Assembly: GCA_018857735.1 (NCBI GenBank)
Contig: JABMCL010003843.1
Span: forward strand, 197,501-261,500
Origin: Alviniconcha marisindica
Lineage: Eukaryota; Mollusca; Gastropoda; Provannidae
DNA: 64,000 bases
Direction: 5' to 3'
The translations under genes and the position numbers were made by a program. Shown one piece after another: positions 1 to 11,164 of this stretch (its first letter is position 1; each line of letters opens with the position of its first letter). The notes under the pieces were generated by a model. The model did no database searches and was not told where the DNA came from. It saw only the letters and a list, made by a program, of their open reading frames with translations.

Positions 1-119
1 GTTGGGTTGTTTTTTTTTTTTTTTTTTTTTTTTGGGTTGTTTTTTTCGGTGTGTGTGTGTGTGTGTGTTTGGGGCCTCCCGGGTTTTCCGCCGCCCTCGT
101 AGCGCAGCAATTTTGTTCA

Positions 120-174
<55 letters not shown>

Positions 175-799
175 GGTGGGGAAAGACAAAAAAAAAATTA
201 CTTGTGATCCTTTCACGCTTAAACATATGTGTCTTTCCTATGGGAACCGTAAATTATGATCAGCAAGGCTGGTAGGACTTGAGATCCCTTTTAAGATTTC
301 CTCGACACTTGAACCACTTCAGCTCTTACCACCTTTGAAACGAAAACGAAAATTGTCCAAGATAAGTATCGGGCAATCTCGTGGTCACTGACGTGATCAA
401 TGACAACACTCTCAGTTGTTCACCAGCGAGAGAAAGGTCAGAAAGGGTTGACTGCCAGCGATAAAACACATACAAACTCACACATCCACACACACGCGCG
501 AACAAAGACGTACTTTGAAACTGAACGTGTTTTAATGAGAAAACCATTGTGGATTTTCAGCAGTATCTGCCTTTGTTAAGATTTTGTTTTTGAATTTGCA
601 CGTTGTTTTGTCTTTACAGATCCAAATTTGCATAGTGTTTTGTCTTGACACATCTTCACAAAGGCAAGATATCTGCCGAAATGTTCATAATTATTGCTGT
701 CTTGTTAAAATAAAAAAGCTTTTAGCAGTCTAAACCTCTAGCATGCTTTGATCTTACTAACGAGAGAGTTTAGGCTGCACGAATAATGGGTGTGAAAAA

Positions 800-873
<74 letters not shown>

Positions 874-1325
874 TTTGAATACATTTCCGTATACACTGGT
901 TGACAGGGGAATCATTCTTTCTTCCATTTCACTATACAGATTAACTTCTCTTTCTTTACCCACCTATGCCGCAGCACCTTCGAAAACAGACCCAATGTAC
1001 TGGCAGACGGCCTGGAGATGTTGCAGTTTGTGAACTTTCTGGTCGTTTTTTGTTTTGTTTTTTGTTTGCTTATTGCATTAATTGTGGAAATTGATGGCAA
1101 ATTTTCTTTTCTGTCTGGAGGAGCAGACAAAGAAATGAATATTCCGGTGTTGAGCTGTGTTAAGCAATATGATTTAAAACGTTTAAAGAATTCAAGTTTC
1201 TTTAACTCATTCAGTGTTGGCTACAGATTTAGTAATCAGCACTTTCTGACAAGTTGACCTTCAGACAAAAAGAAGAAGAAGAAGAAGAAGAAGAAGAAGA
1301 AGAAGAAGAAGAAGAAGGCAGCATA
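1..1325. repeat. Microsatellite-rich 5' end: poly-T, (GT)n, two (GA)n arrays, (AAG)n
   Basis: Poly-T is at 11-33, GT at 48-70, GA at 121-173 and 802-872, and AAG at 1267-1317. The unique sequence between holds no supported gene; peptides such as ERERER or SLSLSL are simply the repeats translated. Confidence 0.9.
640..800 (+). repeat. Dispersed repeat, copy 1
   Basis: It shares with 1830-1965 the order: aatgttcat, a short A/T-rich stretch, then aaacctctagcatgctttga, gtttaggctgcacgaata. The two copies are about 1.18 kb apart in the same orientation; the family is unidentified. Confidence 0.6.
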
Positions 1326-1829
1326 TCAGCGATTGCTTCTTCGTCTTTGTCTGTCACCATGTACAATGTACAAGAAATCATGACGAGATAAGAACACTAC
1401 ACATTTACACACTAAGGACTTGTCCAAACATATTTTGCCGCCAGTTTTTGCTCTTCTCCCCTTTGCCCCTTTCTTGTTTTCTTTACCGACTTGTCAGCAC
1501 AAGTTTTTCTTTTTTCTTTTTTATACTCTGCAGTTCGTTCCCTCTAGTGTGTAGACACTGTTGTTCCGGCGAGCGGGAAATTTACACCTCATTTGCTGGA
1601 CTCTTTCACTGCACACACCCCACACCCGTTCCTTTCAAACACGACAAACCGCCAGCCAGTTCCTGCGTGAAGTACATATGAAGTGAAACGGAATTAAGTC
1701 AGCTGCTATTATGTTTTCAGCTCGTTCTTGTATAGTTGTGTCCAAATTGAAAACAGGATTTAGACTTCGGGGCTCAGTGTGCGCGCGCGTTGATTTCCTG
1801 TGTGTGCGTGCGTGTTGTCGTGGTGGTTG

Positions 1830-1965
1830 ACAGCTCTTGACAAGGGCAATAACTGCCCAAATGTTCATATTTCTGTGTCCTGTTTAATGAAAAAAGCGTT
1901 TAGTATAAACCTCTAGCATGCTTTGATCTCACTGACAAGACAGTTTAGGCTGCACGAATACGGCT
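1830..1965 (+). repeat. Dispersed repeat, copy 2
   Basis: This is the partner of 640-800, with the same segment order and core taaacctctagcatgctttg. Between them lie an (AAG)n run at 1267-1317 and non-coding sequence. Confidence 0.6.
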
Positions 1966-2324
1966 GTATCCTTGCGGTTGTGGTGTTGGAATTCAGATTT
2001 TGGTTTGCGTCGCTAATTTCATGTTTGCGGTCAGTGTCGCTGTTATTATTATTGGTGCTGTTCTTTTTTGTCGTTGTGTTGTTATTGCATACTTGATTAA
2101 TCCTTTGTGGGGAAGTTTGGGTCGCCTTACCTGGGTAAGCAAGAGCAGCGCTACCCACTCCTAGCAGTGTGAGCATGCAGCACGTATCTTCGAGTGTCCA
2201 AACAGTAGTATGGCTGCTCGTGTTTGCAATTTTTAACGTGCGCGGAGAATGTTGATACACGTACTACTAGTACTTATTCCTGCCAGTGTGTGCATGTCTT
2301 TTCATGTCGCACAGATGTTGATGC

Positions 2325-2650
2325 ATGCGATTGCACACCGGGGCTGTACGGACACCGTAAGAGAGTCTGCACTGAAAGCTGACTCTGAGAGAAAAATCCG
2401 ATGCATGCGATTGCACACGGGGCCTGTACGGACACTGTAAGAGAGTCTGCACTGAAAGCTGACTCTGGGAGAAAAATCCGAATCTGTTGCATGCGATTGC
2501 ACACGGGGGCTGTACGGACACTGTAACTGTAAGAGAGTCTGCACTGAAAGCTGACTCTGGGAGAAAACCCCTTGCCTCACCGGGGAATCGAACCCGCGTC
2601 AGCATTACGCCTGGCGGCTTTTCCGCCCGTAACTGAGCTGTCCCGCCCTG
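2325..2650 (-). mobile_element. tRNA-headed SINE-like element with triplicated body
   Basis: On the minus strand a tRNA-like head (2650 down to about 2572) has an A-box-like GACAGCTCAGTTACGGG and a B-box GGTTCGATTCC. It is followed by a body with TTCTCCCAGAGTCAGC and GTGCAGACTCTCTTACAG. The body is repeated about three times with an 80-86 bp period (ATGCGA at 2325, 2405, 2491 on the plus strand). A partial plus-strand copy of the body is at about 9495-9555. The head is too imperfect to be a working tRNA gene. Confidence 0.6.
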
Positions 2651-2795
2651 TGGTCGTTGCTGTTCTTGTCGTTGTGGTGTTGGAACTGGGTTTTTTGGTT
2701 AACGTTCCTGATATTGCTGGTTGCGGTCAATGTTGATATTGTTATTATTGTTGCTGTGGTAGTTGTTGTTTGTGGTCGAATTACTATATTTGCTC

Positions 2796-2822
2796 CCCCC
2801 CCCCCCCCCCCCCCCCCCCCCC
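2796..2822. repeat. Poly-C run (about 27 bp)
   Basis: An uninterrupted C tract; the flanks 2650-2795 and 2823-3490 are T/G-rich with short (GTT)n and (CAA)n runs and no gene beyond the candidate acceptor at 3493. Confidence 0.95.
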
Positions 2823-3493
2823 GCACCCCCCTCCCACGATTGGTTCTTAAAAGTTGATTTAGTTTTGTCTGTTGGTTCAAGTCCAGGCAAGACTTGCAGA
2901 TAGGTCATTATGGTGTGTGTGGTTGTTGTTGTTGTTATTGTTTTTAATGCCTTTTTATCGTTTGCCTGTAAAATGATATCTGTTTGTTGCTTGGAAAAAG
3001 ACGCCTACACCGAAAATTTACATGTCGTTTTGTCTTGCTAGAACAACAACAACAACAACAAAAGAAGATGAAAAAAGAAAAGAAAAAAAGAAGCGTTACA
3101 GTGAACCTTTTTGTCTCTTTTGATCTTCGCTCTGAGAATCGCCCTGATATAACCGTACTGGTTGACTGGGCGTAAAACACCAACTTACTATTACTATCGA
3201 TCTGAGCACTGACAGTCATTTTTCATTTAAGATTTTTACAATAACTCAATTACTTTCGTTTAGTTCATTGATTTGCACATCGATTTTCAGAGTTCGAAAT
3301 CTATATAATTATTGTTTTGTCTTGTTACAGCAATGGAAAGCTTTCCAATCAACCTTTTTGTCTGTTGCTGATCTTCACTCTGCATGCCGGCAGTCACCTT
3401 TTTTTCTTCTTCTTTTCTTCTTCTTCAGATTTTGACGGTAACTCAGTTGCGTTCATTCAGCAATTGACTGATTTGTATATTAATTATTTCCAG

Positions 3494-4369
3494 AGAAGGA
3501 CGTCATCGATGGTGCAGGACATCAACCCTACTCACAGCCCTACGAGGATGTGACGACCTCGGCGCGGGAAGGGGACACAACTTCAGGGGAGGGGCACACA
3601 ACTGCAGCCGCTCCTCCGCCATCTTCTCCAGCACCAGAGATTGAGCCAGAAGAGCCAACGGCGGAACTCCCAGAAACCGCCACCGCAGCCTTCTCGTTGG
3701 CTCATGACGTTGAGCAGACCGTAGTGACGTCACCAACGCCATCGCCTGGCGAAGTCCAAGAGGCGACGGTGACCTCATCGAAGTCTTTGGTCGATTGCGA
3801 CGTGGGACAAACCACGGTAACCTCATCGAAGTCTTCGGGTGACGACGACGAAGTCGGACAAGCCACCGTAACCTCATCGACATCGGCGTCTTTGCGGGCT
3901 GGCGACGTCCAAAAGTCGACAGTGACCTTATCGACAGCTTTGGCCGGTGATCGCGTCCAGACAACTACGGTGACCTCACCATCACCATCACCATCACTGT
4001 CAACCCTACACGCTGATGACGCCGGCGTCCTTCGAGCTCTAACCACTGTGACGTCCTCGGTCTTGCAGGCCGATCCAGCGACCGAGCCCACTCCTAGCAA
4101 CGCGCCAGAAACTCCGCCCTTGGAGACGCGGGAAGAGTCAGAGAAGATGGCCGATACACAGGTGCAGGTTCAAGCAGCATCACCTCCACCCGCCGGACAG
4201 CAACACCAGCAGCAGCAGCAGCAGCAGCAAGCAGCAGCAGCAGCAGCAGCAGTCGGTGGTCGAGAAAGTCCCGCCGAAGACGGAAGAGAAAGCCACGTGC
4301 AAGTATCGGTGGGGTAAAGTGGTGCCTACCAGCTGTCAGCGTGTCATCTTCTTCTGCTCTGCCCACCAG
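3494..4369 (+). CDS. Candidate 5' exon: acidic Ser/Thr/Pro-rich low-complexity protein with polyQ tract, apparent frameshift in the CAG run
   Basis: The exon follows an acceptor (ttatttccag, ending 3493) and ends at a consensus donor CAG|GTAAGT (4367-4375). From the split first codon the frame is open through an acidic, Pro/Ser/Thr-rich stretch with about seven loose repeats built on a TVTSS core (roughly 3715-4065), then a Gln run at 4201-4230. In that frame it stops at 4315-4317. One base earlier or later in the CAG run gives a second frame (QQQQSVVEKVPPKTEEKA, then a Cys/Trp-containing segment) that stays open to 4369 in phase 0, which matches the next exon at 9017. I infer a one-base shift near 4230 (caagcag in the CAG run), from sequencing error or a real mutation. 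No domain is recognised; the first part looks disordered. The upstream exon, which must end in phase 1, was not found. Confidence 0.55.
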
Positions 4370-4398
4370 GTAAGTCTCTTCATAAGCAGGGAAGGGTT

Positions 4399-4453
<55 letters not shown>
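4399..4453 (+). repeat. Poly-G run (about 55 bp) 30 bp after a splice donor
   Basis: An uninterrupted G tract starts about 30 bp downstream of the donor at 4370 and would be G-rich in the sense pre-mRNA, so it could form quadruplexes. It is followed by (GT)n and GGGGTG variants at 4528-4634 and (CAGA)n at 4782-4821. Confidence 0.95.
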
Positions 4454-4526
4454 CGCGGGAGTAGCAGCCCGGAGAGGATGGTTGTGTTAGTCATGTAAAG
4501 CCTGGCCTTTTGTGAGCGCGCACGGG

Positions 4527-4567
<41 letters not shown>

Positions 4568-4782
4568 GGTGTGTGGGGTGTGTGTGTGTGGGGTGTGTGT
4601 GGGGGGTGTGTGTGTGTGTGTGTGTGTGTGTTGGGGTGCGGCGGTAAATATATTTTGGGAGCGTAGGGGGGGGAAAAGAGAGAGAGAGAGAAAAGAGAGA
4701 GAGAAGAAGAAGAAGAAGACAGACGACAGACAGACAGAAAACGGGGAAAAAAAAGGAAAAAACTTTAAAAAGACGACAGACA

Positions 4783-4821
<39 letters not shown>

Positions 4822-4979
4822 GGATCAAGGGCTGGGGTCTGCTTCTCGTTTTCATGGCTAATAGTATAATATATTGATCGATTTAGCGATACGGCTAGGG
4901 TTTGTCTGTTCTATACAATGTCAGGTATGATCAGTTACTGAATCGATCGTCATCGTTAGACGACTGAATGAGGCGGGTA

Positions 4980-5500
4980 GGCGAGCGGTGTAATGAAGAA
5001 TACACAACACTAGCTGCATCTCGATTTCGGCTACGCCATTTGTTGAGAATTCTTCTTCGTTGGCTCGGACAGGAACTCCGGCAGCTGGAACGTACACCGC
5101 TGTACGCTGGAGGTTGTCCACAGCACCGTGGATCTTATCCCTCAGCAGGCTGAGGTTATGCTCTCAGTTCTCTGGTGGGTCTGACAGCTAGTCCTGAGCC
5201 GGGAACTCCGGAAGCTGGGACGTATGTCGCTGTACGCTAGAGGTTGTCCACAGGGCCGTGGATCTTCTTCTTCACCGGTGTGTCAGCAGGCCGAGGTTCT
5301 GCTCTCAGATTTTGGTGGGTGTGACAGCTAGTCCTCCGGGAACTCCGGTAGCTGAGAGGTACGTCGCTGTACGCTAGAGGTTGTCCACAGGGCTGTGGAT
5401 CTTCTCCCTCATTGGAGTGTCAGCAGGCCGAGTTTCTGCTCTCTGGTTCTGGTGGGTCTGGCAGTCCTGCAGGAAGTCAGGTTCCACCGTCATAGGTGAT
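4980..5500 (+). repeat. Tandem repeat, about 3 units of 130-137 bp
   Basis: The core tagaggttgtccacag recurs at 5113, 5243 and 5380 in a shared unit with ggaactccgg before it and cagcaggc(t/c)gag and ggtgggt(c/g)tga after it. The units have diverged and there is no conserved long frame. Confidence 0.75.
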
Positions 5501-5682
5501 GTACCGCCGCAATGGATCACGGAAGAGTCTGCAAAGATGAATTTCGTGAACATGATTTTATGGTGCCTGAGTCTTGAAAGTGCAGTCTTCACTCAGTCGC
5601 ACCATGACCATTTGGTCCTGTCTGGAGAGTTCAGTGGTAGTAGCTGTAAGGCGGGCGGGGGGGGGGGGGGGGGGGGGCGGGG

Positions 5683-6143
5683 ATAGCTCAGTGGTTAGAG
5701 CGCCGGACTCATGACTGAAAGGTCGCGGGTTCAAATCCCTGCAGGAGCGGCGGGAGAATTTTCTTCTCCAGGGTCGACTTTCTGTGTTGACTCTAATTTC
5801 GGTATCCGTTCCACCCCCGTGTTACCGCAGTAGCACGTAAAAGATCCCGGTTATTCTGCCAAAGGTGCAGGTGGCAGGTTACAGCTAAACACGTATACAC
5901 CTTACGTATGTGGCTTTGCATGAAGTGACATGGTGCATGGTTGTATGATGTACACAGAACTTGCGCAGAGATGGCTGCAGTTTCATGTGGCACCAGCCAT
6001 GCCAGCGCTGTAAGTACACTTCGGTGGATATTTAAAAAACGCGCTATAAAAAGCTTGTCACTCATGTAGAACCACATGCGAGCGCAGTGAGTCTGCTCAA
6101 GAGAGCGGAGAATAGCGCTATATAAGTGATCATCAATCAATAA
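5683..6143 (+). mobile_element. tRNA-headed SINE-like element (family A, longest copy)
   Basis: It begins with a tRNA-like head (gatagctcagtggttagagc; B box GGTTCAAATCC), followed by a body with ttttcttctccagggtcgac, gtggctttgcatgaagtgac and catgtggcaccagccatgcc. It ends in agcggagaatagcgctatat and a short gatcatcaatcaa tail. Copies occur at 17345-17735 (head missing) and 37155-37375 (middle deleted). It abuts a second, oppositely oriented SINE at 6145. Confidence 0.7.
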
Positions 6144-6144
6144 G

Positions 6145-6412
6145 TAAACATGGTGCTTAACGTCCACAGAAACCACAAGGCTTATTAGGGACGGGGAGAA
6201 GGGGGGAAGGGGTTATGGAGGTGGGGGAAGCGGGAGATTATATACCTATCGGTACACTGTCACCACCAGAATGACTTCTGCATTAAGATGGGCAGCGACG
6301 AGAGCCATTTAATGTTTCAGTAGGACTGAAGTGATGGACAAAGTCACAAGACAGTGTCCACAAACCACAACCTTTTTGAAGAGAAAGGAGAGCCGGAGCG
6401 GTATCGAACCAA
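6145..6412 (-). mobile_element. tRNA-headed SINE-like element (family B), minus strand
   Basis: On the plus strand it reads aagtaaacatggtgcttaac, gtccacagaaaccacaaggc, then a purine-rich ggtgggggaagcgggagatt and a terminal ggtatcgaacc, the remnant of the B box of the tRNA head. The full-length sense copy is 32373-32692 and another antisense copy is 37729-38056. Confidence 0.65.
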
Positions 6413-7019
6413 GGTAGTAGCTGTCACTGCTGTTTGGCAGAAGTCGCGGTGTTATTTGCAGCCAGCTTCTCCATACCTCTGCTTATCCTTCACTAACCTA
6501 TTACTCGTTGAGAATGACTCGAAGTAAGTCACAATTCCCACTGAGGGTCGGGAACCCGAACATTAGCTAATGTATTAAAGGCACGTAGGGTTTGTGCCGT
6601 TATTTTACAATATTGAGGCACAGCAAGGGCTGTACTGCACTTCAGTTTCCGCTGACTCTTTTCAAAGTGGCACACGTCCCATTCGACGGCTTTGTAAAAG
6701 CCTCCCCCCTGCCCCGCCCCGCCCCCCTCCCCCTCCCCAGCCCCCCGCCACACGCCCGACGCCCCATTGTAAAGCCGCGAGGACCACCTGAGGACGATTT
6801 ATTAGCTGTAGGCCCTAAGGTAAGCCCAGTGCGCCATAAATCGCTGTGCGTCGTTAACGGTTTCACGGAGCGTCAGGGTTATGGTCCTCTTCCTGGTGTT
6901 TACACTCCAATCCAGCCATACATACCCCACTTGGTCCGGCGATGGCTCTGTGGAACGGCGCGCGGGGTGCGTGCGTGGTTTCGTGCGTGCCGTGGTGGTG
7001 GTGTTTCTGATGCGGGCCC

Positions 7020-7057
7020 CGTGGTGTGTGTGTGTGTTTTTGTGTGTGTGTGTGTGT

Positions 7058-7098
<41 letters not shown>

Positions 7099-7175
7099 GT
7101 GTGTGTTATTGAGTGTTGCGTGGGTTTTCAGTGTCGAGTCAGTATTCTAGATATCCTTTAAAAACCATACCACCA

Positions 7176-7210
<35 letters not shown>

Positions 7211-7316
7211 ACCACACACACACACACACCACACAACACACACACAACCACACAACATGACTCTCTCTCTACACACAAACCCCCGCACGCACGCACGGCA
7301 CGCACACACACCCACA

Positions 7317-7376
<60 letters not shown>

Positions 7377-7377
7377 A

Positions 7378-7412
<35 letters not shown>

Positions 7413-7511
7413 CACACACACTCTCTCTCTCTCTCCTCACACACACAACACACACACACGACGCACACCACGCACCACCACCCCACCACACACACACACA
7501 CACACACACAC

Positions 7512-7567
<56 letters not shown>

Positions 7568-7570
7568 GGC
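7020..7570. repeat. Compound (GT)n / (CA)n region
   Basis: GT lies at 7022-7096; interrupted CA, CCA and ACAACA tracts run from 7177 to 7567 with short CT blocks. Nothing coding. Confidence 0.95.
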
Positions 7571-7760
7571 ACACAGCGAGTTACGACTAGGCACATTTTG
7601 CAACTGTGACAGTGACAAGGTCAGCGCTGATTGGTGGAACGATGGAAAGGCGGGAAGAGTGGCGAAGGAAAAGGAAAGGGGAAGAAAAAGCTCCAGGCAA
7701 AGGTTACTACAGTCGGTCGAGCTGCCTTCATTTTGTATGCAATCATCGTACTTTCCCAAG

Positions 7761-7831
7761 GCATCGGTGGTCTAGTGGTAGAATACTCGCCTGCCACGCG
7801 GGTGACCCGGGTTCGATTCCCGGTCGATGCA
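7761..7831 (+). tRNA. tRNA-Gly (anticodon GCC)
   Basis: All four arms fold. The acceptor stem is GCATCGG with TCGATGC (one G-T pair) plus discriminator A. The anticodon stem CTCGC/GCGGG encloses loop CTGCCAC, anticodon GCC. The T arm is CCGGG/CCCGG with TTCGATT. The internal promoter boxes are intact (A box TGGTCTAGTGG, B box GGTTCGATTCC) and a run of nine T (7835-7843) can end RNA polymerase III transcription. It lies in the intron between the exons ending at 4369 and starting at 9017, on the same strand. Unlike the tRNA-like heads of nearby SINEs, it has no SINE body after it. Confidence 0.93.
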
Positions 7832-8449
7832 CAATTTTTTTTTGGTTTTGTTTTTTAACTCAAATTTATTTTTCTCAGACTGAATGCATTACACACAACT
7901 GCATGGAAAGTACTTTGTACAGGGTTCCAGACGAGGTCAAAAGATCAAGAGATCTTAGAGGAGGGAGGTGGAGCTGGACCAACTTAGCCCAGAAGAGATC
8001 ATGAGTAGGCAGGTGGAGCTGGGCTAAGAAAGCTGGACCTCCTTTGCTTGAGTTGTCAATGTTCGTCAACAGCAGTGCAACGGACATTGTCTTTGTGACT
8101 CTGGCCAAGCACAGCAGTTGAAACAGCAATTGCGCAGTGCACAAGTCGCTGGGCAATGGCGAGGGGACACCGCCTTAACACTTCCATTGTTCTGGCGGCG
8201 GTCCACGGTCTCTCCTGTCTTTTCGGGCGGTTTCCGCGGTCGAGCCTTCACTCTGTCGTCTCCTTCCCACTCTGTCCCCGTCCCTAATAGGCCATCTCGC
8301 CTCCGTGGATGTAAAGCACCAAGAAAGAAAAGAAAGTACAAAAACTGTTTTTTCTTCAGCAGACCCTTGACACAAGCGTGTTGACTGCTCATGACTCCCG
8401 TGTGGAAAGTGTTGAAGTCTTGAATGCAACCTGCACTGGAGGACCACAG

Positions 8450-8950
8450 AGTTTTAGGATGCTTTACAGCTGAAATTGAAGGGAAAACAAACAAACAAAC
8501 AAACAAACATATGCACATGTGTTGGAAAACGGTTGCACACGTTATCTTCTCACCCAACGTCCGGTGAACCTCAGGGTTTTAGGATGTTTTAACATTTGAA
8601 ATTGAAGGGAAAACAAACAAACAAACAAACATATGCACATGTGTTTAAAAATGGTTGCACACGTTATCTTCTCACCCAACGTCCGGTGAACCTAAGGGTT
8701 TTAGGAGAAGAAAAAAAAAAACATTTGAAATTAAAGGGAAAATAAACAAACATATGCACAGTTGTTGGAAAACGGTTGCACACGCTATCTTCTCACCCAA
8801 CGTCCGGTGAACCTCAGGGTTTTAGGGAAAAAAAATAACATTTGAAATTAAAGGGAAAACAAACAAACATATGCACAGTTGTTGGAAAACGGTTGCACAC
8901 GTTACCGTCTCACCCAACGTCCGGTGAACCTCAGGGATTTAGTCGAAGAA
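8450..8950 (+). repeat. Tandem repeat, 4-5 units of 117-122 bp, just upstream of the exon at 9017
   Basis: The unit contains aaaacggttgcacacgttat and ctcacccaacgtccggtgaa (starts near 8551, 8673, 8794, 8911), then a ttttagg joint and an (AAAC)n run of variable length. The last unit ends about 65 bp before the acceptor. Confidence 0.85.
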
Positions 8951-9016
8951 CGTTAACACACGTGATTTGTAGGACGTCGCATTATAACCAGTCTGTCTTT
9001 TGTTTCCCTCGCGCAG

Positions 9017-9191
9017 AAAGAGCCAGTGTTCCTGCACTGGTCGCCCCAGGTGGAGGCCTACTTTAGCGAGGAGCTGCACGTGCCCTGCGGCGATTTCACT
9101 GGTCACGTGATCGTGGAGGGCAAGACATACCCAGTGGAGGCCTTCAGCGTACGTTCCTACACCTTTGAAGTGGACCTCTTCCTAAAGGAAG
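9017..9191 (+). CDS. Candidate coding exon, beta-strand-rich domain (58 codons)
   Basis: The acceptor gcgcag ends at 9016 and a good donor (GTACGT) starts at 9192. The exon opens in phase 0 and closes in phase 1, and is fully open with balanced, non-repetitive amino acid content: it begins KEPVFLHWSPQVE and ends SYTFEVDLFLKE. Alternating hydrophobic residues and aromatics suggest a beta-sandwich. The end (F.V.L.L.EG) resembles the last strands of carbohydrate-binding/E-set folds, but that is only an impression. The phase fits the donor at 4369 upstream and acceptors at 17097 and 18413 downstream. It lies about 65 bp after a 120-bp tandem array. Not identified with any named family. Confidence 0.6.
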
Positions 9192-9368
9192 GTACGTATA
9201 CATACTACTTCCTGCCCAATGGCAGCAGACCTGATAATAATAATGGAAATTTGTAAAGCGCCTACCCTGCGGCTCAAAGCGCTGAACAAGCATACGCACG
9301 TAATGTACATCGAGATGGAAAATGTTATCAGGAAAAAAAAAGTACATGGAGATGGAAAATGTTATCAG

Positions 9369-9381
9369 AACACACACACAC

Positions 9382-9456
<75 letters not shown>
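9369..9456. repeat. (CA)n array
   Basis: Almost pure CA, preceded by two copies of gatggaaaatgttatcag (9313-9330, 9350-9367). The aataataataatgg block at 9235 resembles a retroposon edge. Confidence 0.95.
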
Positions 9457-9494
9457 CTTCTTTTTCTTCTAGAATGCTGACGTGGGTACGTGGG

Positions 9495-9640
9495 ATATTT
9501 CTCCCAGAGTCATCATTCAGTGCAGACTCTCTTACGGTGTCCGTTCAGAGAGGTACTGGCGGGGACCGAGATCTCAGGAGGTGGGGGAAGAGGGAGACTA
9601 TACCTAACACTACACTGTCACCACCACATTAGTTCATATT
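9495..9640 (+). mobile_element. Fragments of two SINE-like families fused
   Basis: 9500-9550 repeats the body motif of the element at 2325-2650 (ttctcccagagtca, cagactctcttacgg). From about 9578 the sequence switches to the family seen at 6145-6412 and 37729-38056 (ggtgggggaagagggagac, ctacactgtcaccaccac). Both are incomplete. Confidence 0.45.
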
Positions 9641-9929
9641 TTATAGAGGGCAGCGATTAATTAATTGTCAGGGGCAAGGTCACCACACAGTGCATTTGGG
9701 CACCAGCATTTGACCCAAACTCCAAGCGTCGGTTTACGACATCATGTCCTTCCCGTCCAACCACTGCCATAATTGATTACACACACAAAAAAGCTGTCAG
9801 CTATTAACGGACAGTTTTTCCTTGGTGTTCAAAGGGCAGTAAGCATGTAACAGATAACTCAAGGTTATAATTATTAGGCGTTTCTTTTATAATCATACAC
9901 ATTGCTTACGCCAGCAGAACTAAAAGCGA

Positions 9930-10210
<281 letters not shown>

Positions 10211-10716
10211 CCGCACGCCGCCTGCGTCAGTATATGTGTGTTTGTGTGTGGGTGTGGTTGTCCCGCGAAAAAAACGGAATCGAACCCGAGCCTCTCAAAT
10301 CCCCAGATCAATGTCTAAATCACCTGGTCCACAACACCTTGCGTGCGCCGGCCTGCCCCGAAAGCCTTCTAGAACGTCCACGTGCCAGCTTTGGCTGCGC
10401 TGGTAATAAACGGCCCGTCAAGGCGGCAAGTTTCTGCCCTTTATGGCGAGGAAACAGCGATATCCGCCGGACAAAGCCGACCGCCTCACAGCCCCTTCAT
10501 TAAGGCTACAGAGGCAGGCCCGGGACGGCCCACAAGAGGTCTCGTTGAGGTGATTATCGACTGGTGTGTCAGACACGGAACACCTCTTAATGACGGCGTC
10601 TTCAGACGATGATGGTCTTTATGCGTGCGGGTCGTTAGGTCTGACGTGTTTGTGTGTGTGCGAGTGCGCTCATGCAAACGGAGGCATACGCGCGGGCGGG
10701 CACGCACCCCTACCCC

Positions 10717-10718
<2 letters not shown>

Positions 10719-10763
<45 letters not shown>

Positions 10764-10810
10764 CCTCTCTTCTCTCTCTCTCTCTCTCTTTATATTATAT
10801 ATCTCCCACA

Positions 10811-10893
<83 letters not shown>

Positions 10894-10908
10894 GCGCGCG
10901 CGCGCGCG
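10719..10908. repeat. (CT)n then (CA)n then (GC)n compound array
   Basis: CT is at 10719-10790, CA at 10807-10890 and GCGCGC at 10893-10907. Unique, non-coding sequence follows to 11160. Confidence 0.95.
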
Positions 10909-11164
10909 AGGCTCAGAGCTGTAATATTTATATGTAAAAGTTCTGACTGGCGATGTTTTTTTAACCGGCTTGGCCCAGCAGTAAGGCGGCCGGGTGATGT
11001 TGAATATTTGAGGAATTTAGGGGTTGCTGCAACAGTTGAGCTCTTGTCATGGTATGCGTCGTGTCATGGCATGCCTCATGCCATACATGACTCTCCTCCA
11101 AAATCGATTCTCAGCGGACTGTACACGTAGCGTTAAGATCGGCGACAAACTCTATGGAGCAAGA

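Noticed and set aside
2267..2605. 112-codon minus-strand frame
   Set aside because: It lies inside the triplicated SINE body; its repeats (SFQCRLSYGVRT) follow the 80-bp unit.
4311..4320. Alternative donor G|GTAAAG at 4314 that would keep the first frame of the 3494 exon
   Set aside because: It would leave phase 2, and the exon at 9017 has stops in that phase; the donor at 4370 is stronger and its phase matches. Not fully excluded.
5683..5755. tRNA gene at the head of SINE family A (also the heads at 2572-2650, 32373, 37155 and 41594)
   Set aside because: B boxes are present, but the acceptor stems do not pair and each is followed by a shared SINE body, so they are SINE promoters.
6592..7098. 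168-codon plus-strand frame with Pro-rich sequence
   Set aside because: Composition comes from a C-rich tract and the end is a GT array; no splice sites or family match.
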